Positions 34,645-44,523 are shown, counted from the stretch's first letter. The stretch is DNA of 53,015 nucleotides from an uncultured Acidimicrobiales bacterium (GCA_937997485.1 CALKTH010000113.1:1-53015); one strand, 5' to 3'. A program made the numbers and translations. The notes: generated by a model not told the origin, from the letters alone.

Positions 34645-35979
34645 ATGACCGACGCATGGGTCGTCAACCCGGCGGGCCCGCTGCGCGGTGACGTCCACGT
34701 TCGGGGTTCCAAGAACGCCGTGACCAAGCACCTCGTTGCCGCGATGCTGGGCCGGACCCCCTCCGTCATCTCCAACAGCCCCGAGGTCGGCGACGTGTCG
34801 ATCACCACGAGCATGCTCGAAGCGTTGGGCTGCGGTGTCGAAATCGACACCGGCGACGGCGCCGAGGGCACCAGTGTCACCGTCGACCCCACCTCGATCG
34901 ACAACAGCCGAGTGCCGCTCCGGTTCTCCGGTCTGAACCGGATTCCGATTCTCATGGTCGGCCCGCTCCTCCACCGCGTCGGCGAAGCCTTCGTGCCGCT
35001 CGTTGGTGGAGACGACATCGGCTCCCGCCCCATCGACTTTCACGTCGACGCGCTCTCGAAGATGGGAGCGGAGATCAACATCACCTCCGAGGGGCTCGAG
35101 GCGAAAGCCACCCGCCTTCACGGTGCGCACATCACGCTCCCCTACCCTTCCGTTGGCGCCACCGAAACCGTGCTGCTGACCGCCACGCTCGCCGAGGGCC
35201 GCACCGTTCTCGACGGCGCAGCGACCGAACCCGAAGTCGTCGAGCTCGCGCTCTTCCTGCAGCGCATGGGTGCCCGCATCGAGATGCGCCCGAACCGTCG
35301 GTTCATCATCGACGGCGTCGACGAGCTGACCGGCGCCGTGCACAAGCTCAAGGGCGACCGCATCGAAGCCTTCAGCTACCTGGTTGCCGGTCTGATCACC
35401 GGTGGCGAGGTACGAGTCCACGGGTGCAGCCAGGAGCGCCTGGTCACAGCGATCAGCACGCTCCACGGCATGGGTGCCCGCTTCGACATCAACGACACGT
35501 CTGTCGCCACCTGGGCCGACTCGCTCACCGCCACCGCCGTCGAGACCGACACCCACCCCGGGTTCATGACCGACTGGCAATCACCCATGGTCGCGCTGTT
35601 CACGCAGTGCGAAGGCCTCTCGGTCATGTACGAAACTGTCTACGAAAACCGCTTCACCTACGTGCCGGCGCTCAACAAGATGGGCGCCCAGATCGAGATG
35701 TACAACACGCCGCTCGGCAGTATCGACAGCCGCTTCGTGGGCTCTGACACGCCGTGCTCGGTGGTCGTACGCGGCGGTGCACCGCTGCAGGGCACCGACG
35801 TGCATGTCCCCGACATTCGCGGCGGATTCGCCTACGTGCTCGCAGCAGCGGCAGCCGAAGGCACCACCACCATCACCGGCACTCACCACTTGGATCGGGG
35901 CTACAACCGACCGATCGAGAACTTCCGTGCCCTCGGGCTCGATATCGAGCGAGTCTCGGTCCCCACTCCAGCCGACTGA
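34645..35979 (+). CDS. murA: UDP-N-acetylglucosamine 1-carboxyvinyltransferase (MurA), Cys-to-Asp form
   Basis: The ATG at 34645 (MTDAWVVNPAGPLRGDVHVRGSKNA) is chosen by homology and gives 444 residues; ATG 34624 and 34597 are upstream options. The double inside-out alpha/beta barrel is complete: Lys23-Asn24, the active-site loop GGDDIGSRPIDFH and late MYETVYENRF. The loop has Asp123 where E. coli MurA has Cys115. That change is natural in mycobacteria and some other bacteria and makes the enzyme insensitive to fosfomycin. It performs the first committed step of peptidoglycan synthesis in the cytoplasm. Confidence 0.9.
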   Translation: MTDAWVVNPAGPLRGDVHVRGSKNAVTKHLVAAMLGRTPSVISNSPEVGDVSITTSMLEALGCGVEIDTGDGAEGTSVTVDPTSIDNSRVPLRFSGLNRIPILMVGPLLHRVGEAFVPLVGGDDIGSRPIDFHVDALSKMGAEINITSEGLEAKATRLHGAHITLPYPSVGATETVLLTATLAEGRTVLDGAATEPEVVELALFLQRMGARIEMRPNRRFIIDGVDELTGAVHKLKGDRIEAFSYLVAGLITGGEVRVHGCSQERLVTAISTLHGMGARFDINDTSVATWADSLTATAVETDTHPGFMTDWQSPMVALFTQCEGLSVMYETVYENRFTYVPALNKMGAQIEMYNTPLGSIDSRFVGSDTPCSVVVRGGAPLQGTDVHVPDIRGGFAYVLAAAAAEGTTTITGTHHLDRGYNRPIENFRALGLDIERVSVPTPAD

Positions 35980-35982
35980 TCG

Positions 35983-38262
35983 GTGCCCTCGGATCGACAG
36001 GACCGACCGGGAAGCGAAGGCACGGCAGATGTCGACCTTCCCGTGTTCTTGGATCCTGCGGTCCCGTCGCTCAGCTTCGAGGCTTGGCTCGCCGGCTCCG
36101 GCGAACGCATCCATCAAGCCATCCACCTGATCACGCGTGAGCAGGCGCACGCAGACGGTGCGGTCACTGCAGCTGCGCGCCGCTGGGGCTCGTCACCAAC
36201 CTTGGCCGAGGATCCCGACACCTGGGTGTTAACGCACGGTGTTGGCGCAGCACGGAAAGACGTGCCCATCGGAGCGGCGAGGACCGACGACGATCACCGC
36301 GTTGCCACCGCTCTCTTGGGCTGGTCCCCCGCTCGTTGCACCGATGTCCTCGGACCTCGATCCGGAACCATCAGTTCTGGTCCGGACAGGGATGACCTCT
36401 CGCTCGATCCAGAGACGCTGCGATCCCTGGCTGAGCTTCCGCCGCCATCGCTCGATCCAACCGAATTCACCCGTCTCGCGGGCGACCTCAACAGCGGACC
36501 GGATCGACGGCGTTGGCTGATCGGCGCAGCTGGCGCCCTCGCCGTCGTTGCCCTTGCGATTCCCACCCTTACGTCATCAAACAACGGCTCGCCCGACGAG
36601 AACAGCGCCCGCCTGATCGAGACCCCAGACAGCACCTTCGTCGCCAACTTCCCCGAACCCGAGTCCTCAGACCGCTCGGACAGCGGGGGCGACACTGGAG
36701 CGGACGATGGCGTTTCCATTCGCCCTGGAACCAATTCGCTCTCGTGGCAGACGCAACCGTTCCCCGTCGAGCAGATGCCTTCAGAGTTCTTCTGGTTCGA
36801 TCGGACCATCATCGGCGTGACGCCCTCGAATCAGATCTTCCTGATGGGCACAAGCGGCGAAATCGTCGTGCGCTCATCCACACTCGCCCCGCTCGAAGAG
36901 GAAGGCCGACTCTCGGTTGGGCCTGGCGTCTTGATGTCAACGTCCAGGGACGACTCGTTGTCGATTCCGATGATGTCGCTCGATCTCGAGCGCAACTGGT
37001 TCCAACCGCGCATCCCACCGATCGGTCTTCAGATCGACTCACCGCACCTCTCGTTGTCAGGCAGCTACGAGGCCGCCGGCCGGGCATCGGGGGATCTCGT
37101 CGTGATCCGCCGTCTTCAGGTGCAACTCGACGTTCGAGCGCTTCTCGCGGAGGCAGCTGCCGCCAACAGCGCACTGGCCGAATCGCTAGGCCGGCTGGGC
37201 CCGGCGCCGGCGCAGGGCGCCCAGGAGTTCTTCAATTGGACCCTGCGCGGCGACACGCTCATCATCGAAACCTCTGCCGGAACGACCCTCGACATCGACG
37301 TTGGTCGGCTTCCTCTTACCGTCAGCGACCTCAATGCCATGAACCCGTCCGCGTTCGGGCGCGAGGAGATCTTCGCCGGACAGGCAGACCAAGAACTCGA
37401 AGAGGTCACCAGCCTCGGCGCTGCATGGGCGACGCGTGATCTCACAACGACCGACACTGGCTTCGCCATCACCGGCACCGACCTCGGTGTCCCGGACACG
37501 CTCGTGTCAGCCGATGGGCTGGAGTGGGAGTCCAGTATTGGTGAACGGACGTTCTTCGGAACATTCGGTGCCGACAACGGAACGAACGAGCTCATCATCT
37601 CCTCGCTGCGAGACGATCCCTTTCCCAGCACGAACACGGCGCTGCTGTACTCAGCCGACGGCGGCGTGTCATGGACGTCAGCGCTCACACCTGCGGTCGA
37701 CCTCCTCAGCGCATCCACCGGTGGTGGCGTCACGATCGTGACCGGATGGGACGACGGTGTGCTCGACGAAGGGAACCTCCCGACCGATGCGACAATCCGC
37801 GAGGGCGACTACGAGCTCACGTTTGGGGAGAACGGAAGCGCTGCGCTGGTCGATCTACGGACGAACGAGACGGTGCTGGAGATCTCCGAAAGCGACCAGG
37901 CGCCGCCCGGCCTGCGCTTCCTTCCCGGCGCTCTGGCCCTCGAGTTCTTCGATCCCGCCAGCGGTGAACCGTTCGTGGAGATCCCCTTCATTCGGCTGCA
38001 AGAGGTCTTCGAGCGAGCCGCTGCGCTCGAGCGAACGGGACTTCGGCTCGGCATCACGTCGGAAAGCCAGGACTCATGGACATGGGCTCTGGCCGACAGT
38101 GAGTTCGGCATCAACCCTGCGAGTGGCGCCTCACAGATCCGGTGGGCTCGGGCGCACGTTGGCCCGGGCCTCGCGGTGATCTTCAGTGATGGTCCGCTCG
38201 GCGGACAGGTTCACACATCAACCTTCGGCGTTCCGGTCTTGCCATCGTCGGCCAACGGCTGA
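35983..38262 (+). CDS. Large membrane-anchored protein of unknown function
   Basis: The protein has 759 residues from GTG 35983, 3 nt after the murA stop. About 170 cytoplasmic residues contain a helical stretch that vaguely recalls a sigma-factor or anti-sigma region (HQAIHLITREQAHADGAVTA), ending in basic DRRR. One membrane helix (about 176-193, WLIGAAGALAVVALAIPTL) is followed by an acidic Ser/Asp-rich linker and some 520 extracytoplasmic, beta-rich residues with repeated sensor-like elements (SADGLEWESSIGERTFFGTF, YSADGGVSWTSAL), reminiscent of beta-propeller BNR repeats (SxDGGxxW). No family is recognised. Its 3' end overlaps lgt by 52 bp. Confidence 0.75.
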   Translation: MPSDRQDRPGSEGTADVDLPVFLDPAVPSLSFEAWLAGSGERIHQAIHLITREQAHADGAVTAAARRWGSSPTLAEDPDTWVLTHGVGAARKDVPIGAARTDDDHRVATALLGWSPARCTDVLGPRSGTISSGPDRDDLSLDPETLRSLAELPPPSLDPTEFTRLAGDLNSGPDRRRWLIGAAGALAVVALAIPTLTSSNNGSPDENSARLIETPDSTFVANFPEPESSDRSDSGGDTGADDGVSIRPGTNSLSWQTQPFPVEQMPSEFFWFDRTIIGVTPSNQIFLMGTSGEIVVRSSTLAPLEEEGRLSVGPGVLMSTSRDDSLSIPMMSLDLERNWFQPRIPPIGLQIDSPHLSLSGSYEAAGRASGDLVVIRRLQVQLDVRALLAEAAAANSALAESLGRLGPAPAQGAQEFFNWTLRGDTLIIETSAGTTLDIDVGRLPLTVSDLNAMNPSAFGREEIFAGQADQELEEVTSLGAAWATRDLTTTDTGFAITGTDLGVPDTLVSADGLEWESSIGERTFFGTFGADNGTNELIISSLRDDPFPSTNTALLYSADGGVSWTSALTPAVDLLSASTGGGVTIVTGWDDGVLDEGNLPTDATIREGDYELTFGENGSAALVDLRTNETVLEISESDQAPPGLRFLPGALALEFFDPASGEPFVEIPFIRLQEVFERAAALERTGLRLGITSESQDSWTWALADSEFGINPASGASQIRWARAHVGPGLAVIFSDGPLGGQVHTSTFGVPVLPSSANG

Positions 38263-39086
38263 TCGTCTTCGGCCGGCGTCTCCCGCCGACCCAAGAGCAC
38301 GAACCAGACCACGCCAATCAAGACGGCGGCGCCACTGACCCAGTGGTTCACCCGAATGCCAGCGATCAGCGAGGCTTCGTCGATCCGGAGGCCCTCGACA
38401 ATGAAGCGGGCCACGCCATACATAGCGATCCAGAGCGGGAGGATCTGCCAGGGCTTCAACCACTTGCGCTTCTCGACGAAGATCAGCGTGGCAGCGATGG
38501 CCAGGTTGAGCAGGCCCTCGTACAGGAATGTCGGCTGAAAGGCTGGGGAATCAGCGAACTCAGCAGGCCGGTATCGCTCATCGATCTCTACCGCCCACGG
38601 CAGATCGCTGGGCTTGCCGAAGATCTCCTGGTTGAACCAGTTACCGAGCCGCCCGATCGCTTGCGCCACGGGGATTCCGGGGATCGTCGCGTCGAGAAGA
38701 TCCGGAATGCTCCAGCCGTTTCTCTTGGCCACCCACGCGCCGACGGCCACGCCAAGTACGAGCCCGCCGGGAATCCCGAGGCCGCCCTCCCACACCTTGA
38801 CCACATCGAACCAACGGCCCTGGAATCGCTTCCAATCTGTGATGACGTGGTAGAGCCGAGCGCCGATCAACCCAGCGGGAACCGCCCACTTCGCGATCTC
38901 CAAGATGTCGTCGCCATCGCCACCTCGAGCCTCCCAACGGCGCACACCCATCTGCACCGCAGCGAGCACGCCGAGCGCAATCATGAGTCCGTAGTACCGG
39001 AACGTCAGCGGGCCGAGTTCGAATCCGTTACTCGGGGGTGAGGGAATCGACGCGACGATCTGGGCCGGAGTGCCTACGAGAGCCAT
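38211..39086 (-). CDS. lgt: Prolipoprotein diacylglyceryl transferase
   Basis: The 291-residue protein has about seven membrane helices and the Lgt signature GRLGNWFNQEIFG, with Arg, Asn and neighbouring residues used for phosphatidylglycerol binding. RYYGLMIALGVLAAV, YHVITDWKRF and GGLGIPGGLVLG are further family marks. It transfers diacylglyceryl to the lipobox cysteine of prelipoproteins such as the PstS, DUF1800 and 49024-49830 products in this window. The acidic C-terminal tail overlaps the 3' end of the convergent gene. Confidence 0.95.
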   Translation of the reverse strand: MALVGTPAQIVASIPSPPSNGFELGPLTFRYYGLMIALGVLAAVQMGVRRWEARGGDGDDILEIAKWAVPAGLIGARLYHVITDWKRFQGRWFDVVKVWEGGLGIPGGLVLGVAVGAWVAKRNGWSIPDLLDATIPGIPVAQAIGRLGNWFNQEIFGKPSDLPWAVEIDERYRPAEFADSPAFQPTFLYEGLLNLAIAATLIFVEKRKWLKPWQILPLWIAMYGVARFIVEGLRIDEASLIAGIRVNHWVSGAAVLIGVVWFVLLGRRETPAEDDQPLADDGKTGTPKVDV

Positions 39087-39149
39087 GACCGAAGAAACTA
39101 CTCGACGGTCCCGATGCTTCCCGCTCCCCCGAGCATCAGCTCCGCTCGG

Positions 39150-40955
39150 TCAGGCAAGCTGCTCCGCACTGAGGGCAAACAAGTCAGCCGAACCGGCGGT
39201 GACCGAGGACAGAAGCCCGTTGATCGATGGCAGAAGCTGCTCGCCGAAGAACTTCGCGGAAATGACCTTGGCCTCGTAGAACGAAGCATCGTCAGCGGAT
39301 GCTCCCCCATCGAGTGCCGCCTGGGCGGTCAACGCAGCCTTGGCGGTGAGGCCTCCGCACACAACGGTGCCAAGTAGACGCAGATACGGGGCACTACCGG
39401 CAAGCGCATCGTTCATGTCGGCCGGACCGTTCTCCAGCAACCACGCGGTCGCCTCACGAGCGATGCCGCACGACTCGGTGAGGTTCGCCCCAAACGCTGC
39501 GAGTCGATCGATCTTCCCGAGCTCAAGCGCTGCTTCTTCGAACCCAGCAAGCTGTTCGAGCACGACGTTCCCGCCTCTCATCGGCAACTTGCGGCCAACA
39601 AGATCCGCCGCCTGGATGCCGTTGGTCCCCTCGTAGATCGGCCCAATGCGGATGTCGCGATAGTGCTGCACAACACCGGTCTCTTCGACGTAGCCCATGC
39701 CGCCGTGAATCTGCACGGCCATCGAGGTGAGCTCGCTGCCGAGGTCCGTGCACAGGCTCTTGGAGAGCGGGATGTAGAGATCAGCAACCTCGGTGGCCGC
39801 TTGGCGTGCGTCAGCATCCGTCGCCGACGTCGCCCGATCAATGGCTACCGCATTGGTGTAGGTCAGGTAGCGCATGGCATCGATCCACGACCGTTGGGTC
39901 ATCAGCATCCGGCGCACGTCGGGATGATCGATGATTGAGCTCTGCACGCCCTTCTCGCCGCCGATGGCCGTGCCTTGCTTGCGCTCGATCGAGTACTCGA
40001 GGCCCTGCTGGTAGGCCCGCTCGGCCAGCGACAGGCCCTGAAGGCCCACCGAGAGGCGAGCGTTGTTCATCATCGTGAACATGTTCCGCATGCCCGTGAA
40101 CTCGTCGCCTACCGGCCAGCCGATCGCTCCGCCGTTGTCGCCGTATGACAAGACGCACGTGGGACTGCCGTGGATGCCCAGCTTGTGCTCGATGCTCACG
40201 CACGAGATGTCGTTGACCTCATCGACGATCGAGCCGTCCTCGTTCACGAGGTACTTGGGCACGGCGAACATCGTGATGCCGCGCGTGCCGGGGGGAGCAC
40301 CGGGCGTGCGAGCGAGCACCAAGTGAATGATGTTGTCGGCCATGTCGTGCTCGCCCCACGTGATCCAGATCTTCTGACCCGTGATCTTGTACGAACCATC
40401 GCCGACCGGCTCGGCCTTGGTAGCAACAGCGCCCACATCAGAACCAGCCTGCGGCTCAGACAGATTCATCGTGCCGGACCACTCGCCGGTCAGCATCTTC
40501 GGCAGGTACATGGCCTTCTGCTCGTCGGAACCATGATGCAAGAACGCATCGATCGCTCCCTGCGTGAGCAGCGGGCAAAGGGCGAAGGCCATATTCGCCG
40601 AGGTGAGCATCTCCTGGATGGCAATGCCGATGACCCAAGGGAAGCCGCCACCGCCGAAGTCGGGCTCGAACGGGATCGCACCAAAGCCGGATTCGACGTA
40701 CTGCTTGTAGGCCGCGGTGAACGAGTCGGGAGCGACGACTGAGCCGTCTTCCTGCCATTGGGTGCCGATCTGGTCCCCGTCTGCGTTCGTGGGAGCGACA
40801 ACGTCAGCAATCCACCGGCCAACTTCGCCCAGCACCATGGTGACCGTCTCGCCGTCGACATGACCGAAGAGATCAGTGTCGAGCAGCTCGGGGTAGCCGG
40901 AGACTTCGTCGAGGACGAAGGCGATGTCGCGAAGTGGTGGGGTGTAGCTGGTCAC
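39150..40955 (-). CDS. Acyl-CoA dehydrogenase, DmdC/FadE5-like long form
   Basis: The GTG at 40955 (VTSYTPPLRDIAFVLDEV) matches the usual start of the roughly 600-residue ACAD subfamily and gives 601 residues. Seen motifs: FAD-binding MNLSEPQAGSDVGAV and ITGQKIWITWGEHD, substrate part SIEHKLGIHGSPTC, dimer helix NARLSVGLQGLSLAERA, QIHGGMGYVEETGV and the catalytic Glu in IYEGTNGIQAADLVGRK. The subfamily includes methylthiopropionyl-CoA dehydrogenase DmdC and mycobacterial FadE5, so the substrate may be a short- or long-chain acyl-CoA. It stands alone. Confidence 0.9.
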   Translation of the reverse strand: MTSYTPPLRDIAFVLDEVSGYPELLDTDLFGHVDGETVTMVLGEVGRWIADVVAPTNADGDQIGTQWQEDGSVVAPDSFTAAYKQYVESGFGAIPFEPDFGGGGFPWVIGIAIQEMLTSANMAFALCPLLTQGAIDAFLHHGSDEQKAMYLPKMLTGEWSGTMNLSEPQAGSDVGAVATKAEPVGDGSYKITGQKIWITWGEHDMADNIIHLVLARTPGAPPGTRGITMFAVPKYLVNEDGSIVDEVNDISCVSIEHKLGIHGSPTCVLSYGDNGGAIGWPVGDEFTGMRNMFTMMNNARLSVGLQGLSLAERAYQQGLEYSIERKQGTAIGGEKGVQSSIIDHPDVRRMLMTQRSWIDAMRYLTYTNAVAIDRATSATDADARQAATEVADLYIPLSKSLCTDLGSELTSMAVQIHGGMGYVEETGVVQHYRDIRIGPIYEGTNGIQAADLVGRKLPMRGGNVVLEQLAGFEEAALELGKIDRLAAFGANLTESCGIAREATAWLLENGPADMNDALAGSAPYLRLLGTVVCGGLTAKAALTAQAALDGGASADDASFYEAKVISAKFFGEQLLPSINGLLSSVTAGSADLFALSAEQLA

Positions 40956-41107
40956 GACGGCAGAGGATACCCGTGGGTAACTGAACGACAGAAACGGAGC
41001 CGTCGAGAACCTCGCGATCTGGGCCGTTCGGCCCAATTCATCACCGACCCATCAAGTTTTGTCATCAGGAACGACGAATCAGTGGACACGTCTTCCCAGG
41101 GGTTCCC

Positions 41108-43225
41108 ATGCCAGAGCGTTCCGCACCGTCCGAAAGCACGATTCAGGGGGAACCACCCGCTGACGAAGGCGGAGGAACACGCTCCAGACGGCTCGCCCTC
41201 CTTGCCGGTGTGGCGTTGCTTGGCACCGCCTGCAACCCGTTCGGTGGTGAAGAAGCAGGGCCAGACAACTCCGGCCCCGGCGGCCTCGACTCGGGAAGCA
41301 CTGGTTCCGACGACGCGCCCAATCGTCTCGCCCTGAACGAGGTCGACGCACAAGAGGTGGTGCCGCTCGGCGCGGACACGCTCGACCCTGAGGACCTCTC
41401 CCCCGCCGAACCCGTGCCGGACGGCAACGTCGTGGAGGACACTGCCAGCCCGGCGAGTGACAGCGACGGCAACGCCGGACCCCGCAACGACGGCCCTCTC
41501 GTCGCCGAACCTCGTACGCCAGCCACGACCACTCCGACCACCGCCGCCCCGTCGACGACGGCGCCTCCCACCACCGTGGGATCGACGACCAGCGCACCAG
41601 CCACGACGGCGGTCTCCACGACGGCCGTCTCCACAACAGCGGTCTCCACAACGCTGGCTGCAACCTCGACCACCGCAGCAGCTGCACCAACCACAGCTGC
41701 CCCAACCACGACCGCGCCCTCGACCACCAGCACTGCTCCGACAACCACGACGCCAACCACCACCTCTCCGCCCCCGCCGCCACCGCCGGCAGCCACGGCC
41801 CGATTAGTCACCGGCCGGCTGACCTACGCCCCGACCCCAGATACCGATGCGGCAGTCCTCGCCCTCGGCCTCAACGGGTGGATCGAAGACCAGCTCGCCA
41901 AGAGCGGTCCGGACCCCACAGTGGAGGGCGAGTTGGCCAGCTATCAGAGCCATGGCGTCACGTTCCAGCAGCTCCGATCGCAAGTGGCGAATGGGGGTGA
42001 CACACGACGAACGGTGCAGCGGGAGACCTTCTTCTCCGACATCTATCGCGGTCGGTACAGCGAGCATCAGCTCTACGAGATGGTGACCAAGGTTTGGTAC
42101 GACCACTTCAATATCAACTTCCCTGGCGACGGCGAGGCCCACCTCGTGAGCCACTACCAGGAGTCGGTGATCAGGCCGAACGCTATGGGACGCTTCGCAG
42201 ACCTGCTTCGAGCCACGGCCGAGTCGCCGGCCATGATGCGCTACCTCGACAACTACCGATCCGACGCTCGGCGAGGCATCAACGAGAACTACGGGCGTGA
42301 GCTGCTCGAGCTTCACTCACTCGGGATCGACCAGAACGGCGTCCAGATCTACACCGAGGCGGACGTGGTCGGTGCGTCGCACGTCATGAGCGGTTGGTCT
42401 GTGGTCACCGATCGGGACGCGAGCAACCGTGACGAGTTCCTCTATCGCCCCGAGTATCACTCAACCGAGCCCGTGAGCCTGCTGGACGGCCAGTGGACCA
42501 ACGCCGGACTCAATGGCAAGGACGCTGGCGACAGCCTGCTCGAATTCCTCGCTCACCATCCGCAAACTGCTCAGTACGTCTCCTACAAGCTGGCGCGTCG
42601 CTTCGTGGCCGACCGGCCGAGCCAAGCGCTCATCGAGAGTGCTGCTGCGGTGTATCTGGCGAACGACACAGCGATCGTGCCCGTGCTGCGCCACATCATC
42701 AGCAGCGCAGACTTCGCTGCATCCAATGGAGCGAAGGTCCGTCGTCCCACTGAAACGGTCGTGGCGGCGTTGCGCACGCTCGGTGTCACGGTGCCAATCG
42801 ACCCCAACGGTCGAGGTTCCACCCGCTTCCGAGATCGAGTGCGAGACATGAACCATCAGGCATGGTCGTGGGAGACGCCAGACGGCCACCCCGACATTGC
42901 CGAACCGTGGGTCAACGCTGACGGACTACTTCGTCGCTGGAACCTCACCAGCGACATCGCCCGGGAGCGGCACACCGATTCGCGTCGAGACGACCACATG
43001 CCGATCGACGCTGTTGGTCTCGTCGGCGCGAGCGCAACCGCGGGCGAGCTCGTCGCCCGGCTGGCCAATCGGGCCAACCTCGGCACGCTTCCCGAGGCAA
43101 CCCGCGATCAGCTTCTGAACACGGTGGGCCTTACCGCCGAGAGCGCCATTGACGAGGTCTCAGACAACGACCTCCGAGACCTCCTTTCGTTCCTGCTGTC
43201 CCACCCGTTCTTTCAACTCCGATGA
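41108..43225 (+). CDS. DUF1800 lipoprotein with long Thr/Ala-rich linker
   Basis: The 705-residue protein starts with a twin-Arg-containing lipoprotein signal (TRSRRLALLAGVALLGTAC), an acidic segment and a 90-residue Thr/Ala/Pro linker. The DUF1800 domain (about 235-705) has LNGWIEDQLAKS, YEMVTKVWYDHFNINFPG, NYGRELLELHSLGID and LVARLANRANLGTLP. DUF1800 proteins are widely paired with DUF1501 proteins. Here the ATG of the DUF1501 gene overlaps the stop by 4 nt. The pair is exported and of unknown biochemical role. Confidence 0.88.
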   Translation: MPERSAPSESTIQGEPPADEGGGTRSRRLALLAGVALLGTACNPFGGEEAGPDNSGPGGLDSGSTGSDDAPNRLALNEVDAQEVVPLGADTLDPEDLSPAEPVPDGNVVEDTASPASDSDGNAGPRNDGPLVAEPRTPATTTPTTAAPSTTAPPTTVGSTTSAPATTAVSTTAVSTTAVSTTLAATSTTAAAAPTTAAPTTTAPSTTSTAPTTTTPTTTSPPPPPPPAATARLVTGRLTYAPTPDTDAAVLALGLNGWIEDQLAKSGPDPTVEGELASYQSHGVTFQQLRSQVANGGDTRRTVQRETFFSDIYRGRYSEHQLYEMVTKVWYDHFNINFPGDGEAHLVSHYQESVIRPNAMGRFADLLRATAESPAMMRYLDNYRSDARRGINENYGRELLELHSLGIDQNGVQIYTEADVVGASHVMSGWSVVTDRDASNRDEFLYRPEYHSTEPVSLLDGQWTNAGLNGKDAGDSLLEFLAHHPQTAQYVSYKLARRFVADRPSQALIESAAAVYLANDTAIVPVLRHIISSADFAASNGAKVRRPTETVVAALRTLGVTVPIDPNGRGSTRFRDRVRDMNHQAWSWETPDGHPDIAEPWVNADGLLRRWNLTSDIARERHTDSRRDDHMPIDAVGLVGASATAGELVARLANRANLGTLPEATRDQLLNTVGLTAESAIDEVSDNDLRDLLSFLLSHPFFQLR
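41603..41647 (+). repeat. Three 15-bp tandem repeats in the DUF1800 linker
   Basis: ACGACGGCGGTCTCC is repeated three times with few changes (41603-41617, 41618-41632, 41633-41647), encoding TTAVS three times. The repeats lie inside a longer Thr/Ala/Pro-rich linker (41520-41795) and may vary in number between strains. Confidence 0.85.
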
Positions 43226-44499
43226 TCGGAAGCCCCTCCATGCCGACCTCCCGCCGTCACTTTCTCCAGGGAGCGGCGTGTGTCGCTGGCGTTGCTGCGT
43301 CTACCGCCCTCGCCCCTCGCCTGGCCTTCGCCAGCCCGTCAAACCCTGCACGTGGCGACGCCGTTGTCGTCGTGAATCTCAGAGGCGGTGCTGATGGGCT
43401 CTCCTTCACGCCGCCGACGAGCGCCGCCTTCGATTCGTATCGAGCGATCCGCCCTGGCATCCACATCACGCCAGATCAGGCGTTGCCACTGGACAACTCG
43501 AACGTGAACGCCCGTTTCCCCCAAGGCATGTCCGGCACAGTGGGCCTCCACCCGGCCCTCCGGCCGCTCCACGAGACGGTGTGGGCACGGGGCGAGATGG
43601 CGGTCATCCCGGCCGCTGGTTTCCCCGATTCGGAGAGCCAGAGCCGGAGCCACTTCGAGGCCCAGCGCTTTTGGGACTACGGCGCGGCAACCGGGGGCGT
43701 GCGCACCGGCTGGTTGAACCGAGTGATGCGGGCCCAGCCTGCATCGGCCCCCGTGGCTGGCGTCAGCAAGTCCAACAACACCTCTCGACTGTTCCGAGGC
43801 ACATTCGACGCCTATGCCGTTCCGAACGTGGACCGCTTCGGGCTCGACCGATTCCGCCAGCCGGACGAGGCGCGGGCTGCGTTGATGGCGCTCCACGCCG
43901 GCAGCGGCCTCGTGAATCAAGTTGGCGCCTCCACCCTCGGCGTGGTCAGCGTGCTCGATGCCATCGACGGTGGGACCGGACCCGTGTATCCGGATGGAAA
44001 CACCGGCCGGCACTTCCGTGAGGTGGCCAACATGTTGAAGGCCGACATCGGTCTGATCACTGCGGTCATCGATATCGGCGGCTGGGATCATCACGACGAA
44101 CTCGGCGGCCCGCTCGATCCGGACGCCCGTTTCACCCGGAAGGCCCGCGAGCTGGGTGACGGCCTCATGGCCTTCATCAACCACATGGGAGACGACATGG
44201 CCGAGACCACGATCATCGTGGTCAGCGAATTCGGTCGCACGATCGATGAGAACGGCAACGGCGGAACCGATCACGGCCGAGGCGGCACGACATTCATCAT
44301 CGGTGGTGGTGTGCAGGGCGGCGTGTTCGGCAACGACTATCCCGACGAGATCGTCGACTCGCGAGAGAACCGACGGGCGCTGCCGGTGTTGACTGACTGG
44401 CGTCAGCCGGTGGCAGAAATCCTGGCCACACGGACCGGAGCCACCGGGATCTATCCCACGTTCACGGCCGGGGACATTCTCGGCGTCTCTCGAACCTGA
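43222..44499 (+). CDS. DUF1501 Tat-exported protein
   Basis: The first ATG overlaps the DUF1800 stop; a second ATG at 43240, preceded by GGAAG, may be the real start. The product has about 420 residues with a Tat signal (SRRHFLQGAACVAGVAAS, cleavage after AFA). The DUF1501 fold belongs to the alkaline-phosphatase/sulfatase superfamily: VVVNLRGGADGLSFTPP, DIGGWDHHDELGGPL, VVSEFGRTIDENGNGGTDHGRGG. Folded export through Tat fits a metal-containing enzyme. The partner is the DUF1800 protein. Confidence 0.92.
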   Translation: MIGSPSMPTSRRHFLQGAACVAGVAASTALAPRLAFASPSNPARGDAVVVVNLRGGADGLSFTPPTSAAFDSYRAIRPGIHITPDQALPLDNSNVNARFPQGMSGTVGLHPALRPLHETVWARGEMAVIPAAGFPDSESQSRSHFEAQRFWDYGAATGGVRTGWLNRVMRAQPASAPVAGVSKSNNTSRLFRGTFDAYAVPNVDRFGLDRFRQPDEARAALMALHAGSGLVNQVGASTLGVVSVLDAIDGGTGPVYPDGNTGRHFREVANMLKADIGLITAVIDIGGWDHHDELGGPLDPDARFTRKARELGDGLMAFINHMGDDMAETTIIVVSEFGRTIDENGNGGTDHGRGGTTFIIGGGVQGGVFGNDYPDEIVDSRENRRALPVLTDWRQPVAEILATRTGATGIYPTFTAGDILGVSRT

Positions 44500-44523
44500 G
44501 ACCCCTGCGATACCGTCCGGTTG

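Noticed and set aside
41520..41795. CRISPR-like or tandem regulatory repeats
   Set aside because: The repetition is coding: it follows codon triplets for Thr, Ala and Pro in the DUF1800 linker, without unique spacers.
41079..41811. Minus-strand open frames of about 230 residues opposite the DUF1800 linker
   Set aside because: They are Val/Ala- or Trp/Arg-rich translations of the repetitive Thr-coding linker and have no start signals.
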